From: Gemmatimonadota bacterium
GTDB taxonomy: Bacteria; Gemmatimonadota; Gemmatimonadetes; Longimicrobiales; Gaopeijiaceae
Assembly (NCBI GenBank): GCA_022823145.1
Contig: JAJDXS010000061.1
Coordinates: 1-61,659 of the forward strand
DNA length: 61,659 nt
Reading direction: 5' to 3'
The position numbers and the translations under genes were made by a program. Of the stretch, positions 16,347-24,883 are shown piece by piece; positions within the stretch are counted from its first letter, which is position 1, and the number at the start of each line of letters is the position of its first letter. The notes under the pieces are model-generated. The model did not search any database. It saw only the letters and a list, made by a program, of their open reading frames with translations, and was not told where the DNA came from.

Positions 16347-17628
16347 CCGGCTCTCCGGGCACGACGGCCAGCAGCAACACCGCGGAAACGCCCGCCATGA
16401 CCGCGCCGAAAACAAACGGCGCCGCAGGCCCGAATCCCTGCCAGCCGAACAATCCTTCCCAGAGCACCCCCGCCATCACCGACGCGGGCAGCGTGGCCAG
16501 GCCGATCGCGGCCGCGTACCCCCCGTAGGCCGTCCCGCGCCGCTCCGCCGGCACCAGGTCCGCCACCAGCGCCTTCGCCGCCCCCGCGGCCAGCCCGTGA
16601 TAGATCCCGTAGAGCAGGTACAGCACCGTCACGTGCACGGTCGTGTCCGCAAGCGCAAAGCCCAGGTAGACGAGCGCGTACAGCCCCCACGCGCCCGCCA
16701 CGACGCGCTTCCGCGGGATTCGGTCGGCCAGCGATCCCGCCGGTGTCGACACGAGCGTGTAGACCACGTTGAAGGCCAGCAGAAGCCACAGGATTCCGGT
16801 CACCGAGAAGCCCCGCTCCTGCGCCCTGAGAACAAGGAAGGCGTCTGCGGAGTTGCCAAGCTCGAAGATCACGGAACAGACCACGAACGCCGCAAAGCCC
16901 CGGCCCAGCCCGCGCAGCCGCGGACGATGGCGACCCCCCCGGACCCGGCCGCCCGCACCACCCCTGGCACCCTCATCGGCCGGCGCGCGCCCGGCGCGCT
17001 TGCGGTCCATGACATCCCTTGCCCCCACGGCCAGCACCACCACCGCCAGGAATGCGGGCACCAGGCTCCACATCACCAGCGAGCGAAAAGTCTCGGCTTC
17101 CAGCAGCGCCCCACCCCCCTGCACCTTCTGCACCACCCAGATCGACACCGCGATCCCGATCACGGCTCCCGCCGTATCGGCCGCCCGGTGCAGCCCGAAC
17201 GCGAGTCCCCGGTGCCCGGGCGGTGTCGAATCGGCGAGCAGCGCGTCGCGCGGCGCCGTGCGCACCCCCTTCCCCACCCGGTCCCCCCAGCGGATCGCGG
17301 CCACCGCTCCCCACGTGTTCGCGAGCAGATAGAACGGTTTTGACAGCGCCGAGATCGTGTACCCCGCTACGGCCGGCCACTTGCGGGTCCCGAGCCGGTC
17401 GGACAGCCACCCCGAGTACAGCTTCAGTATGCTTGCTGTCGCGTCGGCCAGCCCCTCGACCACACCGACCGCCCACACGCGCACGCCCAGCACGTTCGAC
17501 AGGAACAGCGGCAGGACGTTGAGGAGCATCTCACTCGACACGTCCGTGAGGAAGCTCGTCCCGCTCGCGGCCCACACGTTGCGGTGGAGTCTGGATCCGG
17601 CGGCTGGCTTTTTCACTTGGCCGGGCAT
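16324..17628 (-). CDS. MFS transporter (MJ1317-like subfamily)
   Basis: 434 aa with about 12 transmembrane helices. The N-terminal half holds F-L-T-D-V-S-S-E-M and the loop G-W-L-S-D-R-L-G-T-R-K typical of this subfamily, followed by G-D-R-V-G-K-G-V-R-T-A-P-R-D. A cytoplasmic central loop is rich in Gly and Arg. Substrate cannot be predicted; relatives are linked to drug or metal efflux. The ATG at 17628 is used; an in-frame GTG at 17673 would add 15 residues. Its 3' end overlaps the convergent EEP gene. Confidence 0.82.
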   Translation of the reverse strand: MPGQVKKPAAGSRLHRNVWAASGTSFLTDVSSEMLLNVLPLFLSNVLGVRVWAVGVVEGLADATASILKLYSGWLSDRLGTRKWPAVAGYTISALSKPFYLLANTWGAVAAIRWGDRVGKGVRTAPRDALLADSTPPGHRGLAFGLHRAADTAGAVIGIAVSIWVVQKVQGGGALLEAETFRSLVMWSLVPAFLAVVVLAVGARDVMDRKRAGRAPADEGARGGAGGRVRGGRHRPRLRGLGRGFAAFVVCSVIFELGNSADAFLVLRAQERGFSVTGILWLLLAFNVVYTLVSTPAGSLADRIPRKRVVAGAWGLYALVYLGFALADTTVHVTVLYLLYGIYHGLAAGAAKALVADLVPAERRGTAYGGYAAAIGLATLPASVMAGVLWEGLFGWQGFGPAAPFVFGAVMAGVSAVLLLAVVPGEPVSSEPGA

Positions 17629-17975
17629 TGGAGAACCGGTGGGGCGATCAGAGCTCGTGGAGAACACCTTCACTCAATGATAGCCCGTCGTCCCGACCTC
17701 GTACGACTGCTTCCCGCCCATACCGTCTGGCTTGCCCAGGCCGCGTCCGGACTAACGTAGCCCCTCTCTCTTGCCCGTCATGCTCGTGGTTCAGGTTGGA
17801 TGATATCCTGAACCAAGAGCCGCACGAGTGCTGTAGACGCCCACTGTTCGCTCTGCGGCAACCACCTTGCAGGCCGGTGCGGCAGGGAAGGCGACCGGTG
17901 GCCATGCGGGCCGTTTCCGCCCACATTGCCACGCGTGCAAGGCACGCCACCCAACGCGCCACCGAGGCACCCTCC
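17629..17975. other. Divergent intergenic region with a strong inverted repeat
   Basis: About 350 bases between the MFS start and the FMN-dehydrogenase start without a convincing gene. The main feature is an inverted repeat at 17782-17820 with arms GCTCGTGGTTCAGG and CCTGAACCAAGAGC (one mismatch) around an 11-base centre. An alternative upstream ATG at 17905 is in frame with the dehydrogenase but has no ribosome site. Confidence 0.5.
17782..17820. promoter_or_regulatory. 14-bp-arm inverted repeat, candidate operator or RNA hairpin
   Basis: Arms match at 13 of 14 positions with a TTGGATGATAT centre. It is placed between two divergent genes, about 155 bases from either start. It is not followed by a T-run, so a regulator site or untranslated-leader hairpin is more likely than a terminator. 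Confidence 0.45.
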
Positions 17976-19259
17976 ATGAGCCAGGCCAACCCCTTCTCCC
18001 GAACCGCCAACCGCCGCGACTTCCTCCGCTGGCTCGCGGCCAGCCCTCTGCTTGCCACCCTTCCGGGCTGCACCCCGCGGGCCGCCTCGCCCGGCTCAAA
18101 CAGCCGGACCCCGGCCCCCGTGCCCACCCCAATCCCCCCCGCCCCCATTACCCCTCGCCCCTCCCTCGACGACCTCGTCACCACGGCCGCCGACGCCCTC
18201 GACGTCTTCGACATGGAGAAGGTGGCCGAAACGACCATGCCGGCGGCCCATTTCGGCTACATCCAGACAGGCGTCGACGGCGAGGAGACCCAGCGCAACA
18301 ACCGAAACGGGCTCGAAAGCATCCACATCCGCGCGCGCCGCCTCGTGGACGTGAGCCGCCTCGACACCCGCGTCACTCTTTTCGGCCGCGAGTGGCCCAC
18401 ACCGATCGTCATCGCGCCCTGCGGCAGCCAGAAGGGCTTCCACCCGGAAGGCGAACTCGCCACCGCTCGCGCCGCGCAGGCCGCGACCCACCTGCAGGCG
18501 CTGTCGACGGTCAGCTCAACCGCAGTGGAAGAGGTCAACGAGGCCCGCGGCGAGCCGGTCTGGTACCAGCTCTACGCCACCTCGAACTGGGAGGTCACCC
18601 GGGCCGTGGTCGAGAGGGTGCGCGCCGCGGGGTGTCCGGTCATCGTGCTCACCGTGGATCTGCCCGCCGGAAGCAACCGCCTCACGCTCCAGAGGTGGAC
18701 GCGCATCGACGACCGCACCTGCAACAGCTGCCACCGCCCCCGTGGCCGCGCCCCCACGGTCAAGCCGATGTTCCAGGGCACGCCCTACCGCCCTGGCGAC
18801 TTCCGCACTCCCGCGATGACCTGGGACTTCATCGGGCGGCTCCGCGAGATCACCGACCAGCGCATCGTGGTCAAGGGCCTGATGACCCACGAGGATGCCA
18901 CCCTCGCCCTCGAACACGGCGCCGACGGCATCTGGGTCTCGAATCACGGGGGCCGCTCGGAAGGCAGCGGCCAGGCAACCATCGACGCTTTGCCCGAGAT
19001 CGCGGCGGTGGTGTCCGGCCAGGTCCCCATCATTGTGGACGGCGGCTTCCGCCGGGGAAGCGATATCTTCAAGGGGATCGCGCGAGGAGCGGACGCGGTG
19101 GCGGTGGGCCGCCCCTACCTGTGGGGGCTCGGCGCCTTCGGCCAGCCCGGGGTCGAGCGCGTGCTTGAGATCCTGCGCAACGAACTGGCGCTGACGATGC
19201 GCCTCGCCGGCACACCGTCCCTGGCCAGCATCGGCGAAACATCGATCGGAACGGACTGA
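17976..19259 (+). CDS. Tat-exported FMN-dependent alpha-hydroxy-acid dehydrogenase with CxxCH motif
   Basis: 427 aa. The N-terminus has a twin-arginine signal N-R-R-D-F-L-R-W-L (Arg13-14) and a lipobox L-P-G-C (Cys32), so the folded flavoprotein is probably exported and lipidated. The FMN-dependent hydroxyacid oxidase barrel is complete: P-I-V-I-A-P-C-G, W-Y-Q-L-Y, K300, the catalytic V-S-N-H-G-G-R (His324, Arg327) and D-G-G-F-R-R-G. In the active-site lid region lies C249-N-S-C-H253, the form of a heme c attachment site, which classical cytosolic members lack. GAGG sits 8 bases before the ATG. Likely reaction: oxidation of a 2-hydroxy acid such as lactate, with electrons passed to the respiratory chain (inference). 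Confidence 0.87.
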   Translation: MSQANPFSRTANRRDFLRWLAASPLLATLPGCTPRAASPGSNSRTPAPVPTPIPPAPITPRPSLDDLVTTAADALDVFDMEKVAETTMPAAHFGYIQTGVDGEETQRNNRNGLESIHIRARRLVDVSRLDTRVTLFGREWPTPIVIAPCGSQKGFHPEGELATARAAQAATHLQALSTVSSTAVEEVNEARGEPVWYQLYATSNWEVTRAVVERVRAAGCPVIVLTVDLPAGSNRLTLQRWTRIDDRTCNSCHRPRGRAPTVKPMFQGTPYRPGDFRTPAMTWDFIGRLREITDQRIVVKGLMTHEDATLALEHGADGIWVSNHGGRSEGSGQATIDALPEIAAVVSGQVPIIVDGGFRRGSDIFKGIARGADAVAVGRPYLWGLGAFGQPGVERVLEILRNELALTMRLAGTPSLASIGETSIGTD

Positions 19260-19311
19260 CGCACGGCCAGCCCCCACCAGCGACACGCACAACCAATACG
19301 GAGAGACAACC

Positions 19312-19725
19312 ATGAACAACAGACTTCCGGTCCTGGTCGCAGCCGCGGCGCTTGCCTGCATCGCCTGCGCACCGGACGAGCCCGTAGTGCTCACGACCGA
19401 GAGCGGCCTCCAGTACGAGGTGCTCCGGGAAGCCGATGGCCCCAGCCCGACCACGGACGACAGGGTCGTCATCCACTATCGCGGCACTCTCACCGACGGC
19501 ACGCAGTTCGACTCGTCGTACGACCGCGGCGAGCCCAGCACCTTCCCGGTGAGCGGCGTCATTCCCGGCTTCGGCGAAGCACTCCAGCTCATGTCGGTCG
19601 GCAGCCACATCCGCGTGACCATCCCCGCGGATCTGGCCTATGGTGCCACGGGCGCCGGCGACGCGGTGCCGCCCGACGCGACCCTCATCTTCGAGATCGA
19701 ACTGTTGGAGATTGAGGGAGGATAG
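19312..19725 (+). CDS. FKBP-type peptidyl-prolyl isomerase lipoprotein
   Basis: 137 aa. A signal peptide ends with C-I-A-C (Cys19), followed by one FKBP domain with V-I-H-Y-R-G-T-L, G-T-Q-F-D-S-S, G-V-I-P-G-F-G-E-A-L and A-Y-G-A-T-G-A-G. These keep the usual hydrophobic pocket. It would assist folding of exported proteins at the membrane. GGAGAGACAACC precedes the ATG. A second, more divergent copy follows 46 bases downstream. Confidence 0.92.
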   Translation: MNNRLPVLVAAAALACIACAPDEPVVLTTESGLQYEVLREADGPSPTTDDRVVIHYRGTLTDGTQFDSSYDRGEPSTFPVSGVIPGFGEALQLMSVGSHIRVTIPADLAYGATGAGDAVPPDATLIFEIELLEIEGG

Positions 19726-19771
19726 CAGCGTCCCTGTTGCGGGCGCGTCGCGACGCGATCGGCGATACTCC

Positions 19772-20233
19772 ATGAGGCAGCGGATGAAGACCACCCTTTC
19801 CGCGACGGCTGTGCTGCTCGCACTTGGCCTCCCCGCCTGCACGGGCGGAGGAGCCACCGGGCCCGCGACGGCACCGACACCCGACCCGGACGGCTACGTC
19901 ACCACGGGCAGCGGCCTCAGCTACCGCGTCATCAACCGGGCCGACGGCCCCACGCCAACGGCCCGTGACCGCGTCGTCGTGCACTACCGCTGCGAACTCG
20001 AGGACGGCACGGTGGTCGATTCGTCCTACGACCGCGGTGCCCCCGACATCGTCGCGCTCCGGGACCTGATCCCCGGGTTCCGCGAGGCCCTGCAACTGAT
20101 GTCGGTCGGCAGCCACTTCCAGGTCATGATGCCTGGGCGACTCGGCTACGGCTGGGACGGTATCGACGGCGTGGTCGGGCCCAACGAGACGCTCTACTTC
20201 GAGATCCAGCTCTTCCGGATCGTGGAGCGGTAG
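19772..20233 (+). CDS. Second FKBP-type peptidyl-prolyl isomerase-like lipoprotein, divergent
   Basis: 153 aa. The lipobox L-P-A-C places the lipid Cys at 23. The FKBP core is recognisable (V-V-H-Y-R-C-E-L, D-G-T-V-V-D-S-S-Y-D-R-G, L-I-P-G-F-R-E-A-L). The segment corresponding to A-Y-G-A-T is altered to G-Y-G-W-D-G-I-D, and the pocket loop differs from the upstream copy. It probably arose by tandem duplication; isomerase activity may be reduced. ATG 19772 is used; an in-frame ATG at 19784 is also possible. Confidence 0.85.
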   Translation: MRQRMKTTLSATAVLLALGLPACTGGGATGPATAPTPDPDGYVTTGSGLSYRVINRADGPTPTARDRVVVHYRCELEDGTVVDSSYDRGAPDIVALRDLIPGFREALQLMSVGSHFQVMMPGRLGYGWDGIDGVVGPNETLYFEIQLFRIVER

Positions 20234-20238
20234 GGGTC

Positions 20239-20752
20239 GTGCGCGTGGGCTGGAGGGAGACGTGCGGCCCACATGGGCGGCTACGCCTCGGGCGAATAGC
20301 TCTGGCCGTGACGGTCTCCCTGGCGCCCTTCAGCGGAAGCGCGCAGGAACCGGTGTCCGAGCCCGAAGGCGAAGGAGACTCACGCCGAGCAACGCATGGA
20401 GGTGTCGGCCGAATTCCAGCAGCCCTGGGGGGAAATCAACAGTGCGCTGGAGGCCTCGATGTTCCTCCATGACCCCTCGCTGCACCGGATCGACCTGTTC
20501 GCGCGTGCCGAGTACCGGATCGTGAGAGGCCTCAACCTCGATCTGAGCGGAAGCGTGGCCCGCGTGAAGGACCAGATCTACGTGAGCCGCGAGAACATCC
20601 CCGACGAAGACATCCTCCTCGAGCGCCGTCAGCTGGGGACCGATTTCGTGTACGAACTGGAAGTCGGGTTCAGCTTCACGTTCGGTTCGGTCTTCAACAA
20701 CGTGGTGAACCCGCGGATGGGGTCCAACCGGGGACGCAGATTCTTCTGGTGA
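20239..20752 (+). pseudogene. Outer-membrane beta-barrel protein remnant (frameshifted and shortened)
   Basis: Two reading frames together look like one broken gene. From GTG 20239 there is a signal-peptide-like stretch ending S-G-S-A-Q-E. In the next frame (open from about 20372, ATG 20396) there are ~118 residues of amphipathic beta strands ending S-F-T-F-G-S-V-F-N-N-V-V-N-P-R, the form of a complete C-terminal barrel. The two parts meet near 20370-20395 with a one-base shift, and the barrel portion seems too short for an intact porin-like protein. If the shift is a sequencing error it would be a ~170-aa protein; otherwise it is a pseudogene. Confidence 0.5.
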
Positions 20753-20771
20753 CCGATTCGGAGGATCTGCC

Positions 20772-22241
20772 CTACAGCATGCTCCCCAGCCACAACGCCA
20801 CGAACGCCCCGTAAAACACCGACATCGCGACCAGCGCCACCCTGCGCCACATCGGTGGCCGCACCGCCTCCGGCAGGAACCGGGTGTTGATGTAGAGGAG
20901 GTGCAGCGGCGAGATCACGAAGACCACGCCCGCCATGTTGGCGCCCAGCTGCAGCAGGATGATCGGCTGGGCCAGGCCGAGGGCGATCACGCCCCACACC
21001 GCCAGCACGCCCAGCACCGTGTAGTAGACGAAGCGCACGTCGCCGCCGCGCCACTGGCGCACCTTGCGGGACCCCGTCCAGAGGATGTCGGTGATCGCGC
21101 GGGTCATGCCCTCGATGATGTCCAGCTGGGTCTTGAAGAGCACCCACACCGCCATCATCGCGATCACGCCGCCGAAGATGGCGCCCGCCTGGCTCGCCAT
21201 CGCGTTGGCCAGCGCGGCCGCGACGGAGAGGCCGCGGATGTCGGTGCCGCCCTCGATGAAGGTGACGTAGAGGACCGCCGGCAGGACCATTCCCAGCATC
21301 GCGCCCACGAAGTAGACCCCCCACTGGTCGGCGCGCACGATGCGCCACCAGCCGCGCCAGCGCTCCAGGGCGGCCGGGGTCGTGTCGAAGGTGTAGCCGG
21401 TGGGCGCGAGATCGGTGCGCTCGCCGCCGACCGCCGACGGGATGTAGCCCGCCCGTTCGCCCATTCCGTAGCCCTTGTCGCGGGCCCAGTTCGACAGCGT
21501 CAGGTTGATCACGCCACCCGCGCCCGAGTAGGCCGCGAACGCCCCGATCAGGAACCAGTCCACGCCCTCCGGGATGAATCGGAACGACCCGGCGGCGGTA
21601 TCGTACCCGACGAGCCCCGCCGCGGCCGCCCCCCAGGTCTCCGCCGACACGAAGATCGCGGCGAGGATCAGGAAGCCGCCGATGATCGCCGCCACCAGGA
21701 CCCAGTTCAGGAGCTCGAGCGTGCGTTCGATGCGTCTGCCGAAGAGCAGAATCCCTATGCAGAGCGCGAAGGTGCCGACGCCGATCAGGTACACGATCAT
21801 CTCCTGCCCCGGACCCGCCAGCTCCCGGAAGAAGAGGAAGAAGATCGCGCCCGCCGCCGCGCCGGCCCAGCCCGGCCACCCCACCTGCAGGAAGTAGAGG
21901 ATGGCGTAGAACACCGCCCAGAACTGCGCCCCCGGCCTGGTGCGCATGAACCCCGTCACCACGGGCTCGCCGGTGGCGATGGTCCAGCGCATCAGTTCCG
22001 TGTTGAGGACGGTCTGCAGGAACGCGGCAACCAGCGTCACCCACAGCAGCACCAGCCCGTACTGCACGAACGCCGCCGGGCCGAGCAGGAACTCGCCGCT
22101 CCCGATCGACGCGCCCAGCACGATCACCCCGGGGCCCACCACCCCGATCCACGAGAGCCCCTTCGGCTTCGGCGGCGCGGGCAGTTCGGCCTTGCGGAAG
22201 GGGCTGAGTCCGGAGCGTGCTTCGCGGGGGGTGGCGCGCAT
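20772..22241 (-). CDS. Nramp-like integral membrane transporter
   Basis: 489 aa with about 11-12 hydrophobic helices, best matched to the Nramp (PF01566) superfamily. Helix 1 reads V-V-G-P-G-V-I-V-L-G-A-S-I-G-S-G-E in place of the D-P-G-N motif of true Mn/Fe Nramp transporters, and the helix 6 M-P-H motif is also not visible. The transported substrate may therefore differ from a divalent metal. It starts at ATG 22241, sharing one base with the peptidase stop (TGATG), so it is translated with the S9 peptidase. Uptake of something related to peptide breakdown is conjecture. Confidence 0.8.
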   Translation of the reverse strand: MRATPREARSGLSPFRKAELPAPPKPKGLSWIGVVGPGVIVLGASIGSGEFLLGPAAFVQYGLVLLWVTLVAAFLQTVLNTELMRWTIATGEPVVTGFMRTRPGAQFWAVFYAILYFLQVGWPGWAGAAAGAIFFLFFRELAGPGQEMIVYLIGVGTFALCIGILLFGRRIERTLELLNWVLVAAIIGGFLILAAIFVSAETWGAAAAGLVGYDTAAGSFRFIPEGVDWFLIGAFAAYSGAGGVINLTLSNWARDKGYGMGERAGYIPSAVGGERTDLAPTGYTFDTTPAALERWRGWWRIVRADQWGVYFVGAMLGMVLPAVLYVTFIEGGTDIRGLSVAAALANAMASQAGAIFGGVIAMMAVWVLFKTQLDIIEGMTRAITDILWTGSRKVRQWRGGDVRFVYYTVLGVLAVWGVIALGLAQPIILLQLGANMAGVVFVISPLHLLYINTRFLPEAVRPPMWRRVALVAMSVFYGAFVALWLGSML

Positions 22242-24334
22242 CAGCTCACCGGCACCTTTCCGACCCACCGGTCATACCACTTCCGCATGTACAGCTGGGT
22301 GCGCATGAAGTTGGAAGGGCGGGTGCCCGTGCCGTGGTACTCGTTGTTGAAGCGGATGATGGCGGTGGGCACGCCGACCATCTTGAGCGCCTGATAGTAC
22401 TCCTCGGTCTGCGACATCGGCGTGCGGAGGTCGAGTTCGCCGGTCAGCAGCAGGGTGGGGGTGGTGACGTTGCCCGCGTACATGAGCGACGAGTGGCGCA
22501 GCCACTTGTCCGGATTCTCCCACGGCAGTTCGCGGAAGCGGCGGTAGCCCCACATGGCCACGTCGGCGGTGCCGGCGAACGACATCCAGTTGATGACCGG
22601 GCAGCGCACGGCCGCGGCCGCGAAGCGGTTGTCGTGGCCGATCACCCAGCTGGACAGCGCGCCCCCGCCCGAGCAGCCGCCGACGTACATCCTGTCCGTG
22701 TCGATGTATCCCCGGCCGACGACCTCGTCGACGCCGTGCAGCAGGTCCGCGAGGTCGCGCGGGCCGGGGTAGGCGTCATCGATGGCGTTGCCGAAGTCGG
22801 TTCCATAGCCGGTTGAGCCGCGCGGATTCGTGTAGAGGACCACGAAGTCGTTGGCGGCGAAGTTCTGGAACATCCAGTTGAAGCCCACGTTGTACATGCC
22901 GTGCGGCCCGCCGTGGATTTCCATGATGAGGGGGTAGCGACGGGAGGGGTCGAAGCCGGGTGGCTTGATGACCCATCCCTGTACCCGCGCCCCTTCGGTG
23001 GATTCGTACCAGATTTCCTCGAGGTCTCCGAGAACGACGCCCTCCAATACATCCTCGTTCACACGAGTCAGCTGCGTCGGTTCCGCGCCACCCGCGAGGT
23101 CGAAACGGACCACGTCGCCAGGGGTTTGCGGAGCCGATCGGACGCCGACGCCGGTCCCGCGTGCCGCCGAGCTGAGCGAGAGCATCTGTACGCCATCGGT
23201 GAGCTGGCGGAGGTCGCCGCTGGTGGTGGCGGAATAGACGTTGGAGGAGCCGCGGTCCTGGACGGCGAAGTAGAAACGGGTGCCGTCATCGTCCCATATG
23301 ATGCCCCCGATGTCCCGGTCCAGCTCGGGCGTGAGCATGCGCATGCCGCTGCCGTCGATCCCGATCGTGTGTATCTCGCCGACGTGGTAGGTCTGGGGGG
23401 ACCACTCGTAGCCGGTGAAGGCGATGGTGCTGCCGTCGGGCGAGACGGACGGGCTTGTCCATAGCCCGCGCGTCGGGGTGATCTCGCGCATCTCGCCCGT
23501 GGCCACGTCCACCGCGTTGATCGCCGATTCGAAGTAGCGCTTGTCCCAGTCCTCCCGCATGAGACCGTCGAACACGATCGTGGAACCGTCGGGTGTCCAG
23601 TCGTATCCGGCGCCCCAGTAGACGGCAATGAAGCGCGCGCCCACGTGCCATTTGCCGTGGGTCAGCTGGCGCTCCGTGCCGCCGGTGGAGGGGACGACGA
23701 ACAGGTGGTGGTAGACCGGATCGGTGAACCCGACAAAGTCCCGGCGGAAGTGCATGTTCTCCACAATGCGGGGGGTCTCGGTCCACGTGGCGCCCTCGGG
23801 CGCGGCCGGAAGGGCGATCGACCAGTCGCTGGGCAGTTCGCCGGGCGTGTCCATGGTGAAGGAGATCATGTTGCCGTCGGGCGACCACATGGCGTTCATG
23901 GGCGTTCCCTGGACCCGGGTCACCTGCGTGACGGAGCCCTCCTCGTCCATCCAGCGGACGAAGATCTGGGTCCCGCCCTCGCCGTCGGCGGCGGTGAACA
24001 GAATGCGGGTGCCGTCCGGGGACCAGCGGGCGCCGGAGCCTTCGACCAGGAAGCGCTTGCGCGAGCCGTCGGCGTTCATCATGTGAAGACTTGAGTCCCA
24101 TCGGTCTTCCAGCTTGTTCACCCAGCTCTTCGTGTAGACGATGCGGCTGCCGTCCGGCGAGATGCGGGGATCGCTCACGCGCTCCCAGTCGAGGTACCGG
24201 TCGACGGTGAGGCGGCCCTCTGCGGTCTGGGCGGCGGTGGGGGTGGGGGTGGACCCGACCAGAACCAAGACGCATGCGAATCCGGCGGCGGCAAGGGTCA
24301 CTGGATAGGTCGAAAGGCGACGGAGCGGCTGCAT
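22241..24334 (-). CDS. S9 family exported peptidase (prolyl oligopeptidase / acylaminoacyl-peptidase type)
   Basis: 697 aa with a signal peptide. An N-terminal beta-propeller of ~400 residues shows repeated S-P-D-G strands. The C-terminal alpha/beta hydrolase domain has the triad Ser555 (G-G-C-S-G-G-G), Asp635 (G-E-L-D-L-R-T) and His667 (E-Y-H-G-T-G). H-G-G-P-H-G-M upstream of the Ser is the oxyanion region. It would cleave oligopeptides in the periplasm. The ATG at 24334 follows AAGGAGAG; an in-frame ATG further upstream would bury the signal. Transcribed with the Nramp-like gene. Confidence 0.92.
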   Translation of the reverse strand: MQPLRRLSTYPVTLAAAGFACVLVLVGSTPTPTAAQTAEGRLTVDRYLDWERVSDPRISPDGSRIVYTKSWVNKLEDRWDSSLHMMNADGSRKRFLVEGSGARWSPDGTRILFTAADGEGGTQIFVRWMDEEGSVTQVTRVQGTPMNAMWSPDGNMISFTMDTPGELPSDWSIALPAAPEGATWTETPRIVENMHFRRDFVGFTDPVYHHLFVVPSTGGTERQLTHGKWHVGARFIAVYWGAGYDWTPDGSTIVFDGLMREDWDKRYFESAINAVDVATGEMREITPTRGLWTSPSVSPDGSTIAFTGYEWSPQTYHVGEIHTIGIDGSGMRMLTPELDRDIGGIIWDDDGTRFYFAVQDRGSSNVYSATTSGDLRQLTDGVQMLSLSSAARGTGVGVRSAPQTPGDVVRFDLAGGAEPTQLTRVNEDVLEGVVLGDLEEIWYESTEGARVQGWVIKPPGFDPSRRYPLIMEIHGGPHGMYNVGFNWMFQNFAANDFVVLYTNPRGSTGYGTDFGNAIDDAYPGPRDLADLLHGVDEVVGRGYIDTDRMYVGGCSGGGALSSWVIGHDNRFAAAAVRCPVINWMSFAGTADVAMWGYRRFRELPWENPDKWLRHSSLMYAGNVTTPTLLLTGELDLRTPMSQTEEYYQALKMVGVPTAIIRFNNEYHGTGTRPSNFMRTQLYMRKWYDRWVGKVPVS

Positions 24335-24463
24335 CGACGGGCTCTCCTTCCAGGGCGACGACGTCTGGGAATCTGCCTTGAAGTGGGGCTGCGGCCGGGG
24401 GCGCGTCAAGGCTGTGGCACCGGCCCTTGTCCCTGCTTCCTTCCGCCGTTATCACATAATCCC

Positions 24464-24880
24464 ATGTCAAAGCGAAACTCGCCCTCCTGGCAGCTCATCG
24501 ATTCGATTCTCTCAGCCTCCGAGGCCATCGTCGCCCTCGGAATCACCCTCGAGGACCTCGGCGACGACACCTGCGTTCTCAGGATGCCCAAGCAGGCCGA
24601 GCTGACCCGCGGCGACGGCACGATGTATCACGGCGGGCCGGTGGCGTCGCTGATCGACATCGCGGGCGACATGGTCGTCGCGGTGCGGGCCGGGGGAGGG
24701 GTCCCCACCATCTCGTTGCGGGTCGACTACCTGCGCCCCTGCACCGGTCCCTACCTGCTGGCGACCGCGCGGCTGCGGCGCAACGGGCGCACGATCTCGG
24801 TCTCCGACGTGGACGTGCACGACGACCAGGGCCGCCTCTGCGCGGTTGGGCGCGGCACCTATTCCTCCATGGTGGGCTGA
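24464..24880 (+). CDS. PaaI-type hot-dog acyl-CoA thioesterase
   Basis: 138 aa, the usual length for this family. The hot-dog helix signature is clear in M-Y-H-G-G-P-V-A-S-L-I-D-I-A-G-D, followed by I-S-L-R-V-D-Y-L-R-P and a C-terminal strand ending V-G-R-G-T-Y. It would hydrolyse acyl- or aryl-CoA thioesters in the cytosol. It is the first gene of a compact plus-strand operon: the MDR gene begins 3 bases later and an acyl-CoA synthetase is its last member. Confidence 0.87.
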   Translation: MSKRNSPSWQLIDSILSASEAIVALGITLEDLGDDTCVLRMPKQAELTRGDGTMYHGGPVASLIDIAGDMVVAVRAGGGVPTISLRVDYLRPCTGPYLLATARLRRNGRTISVSDVDVHDDQGRLCAVGRGTYSSMVG

Positions 24881-24883
24881 GCG

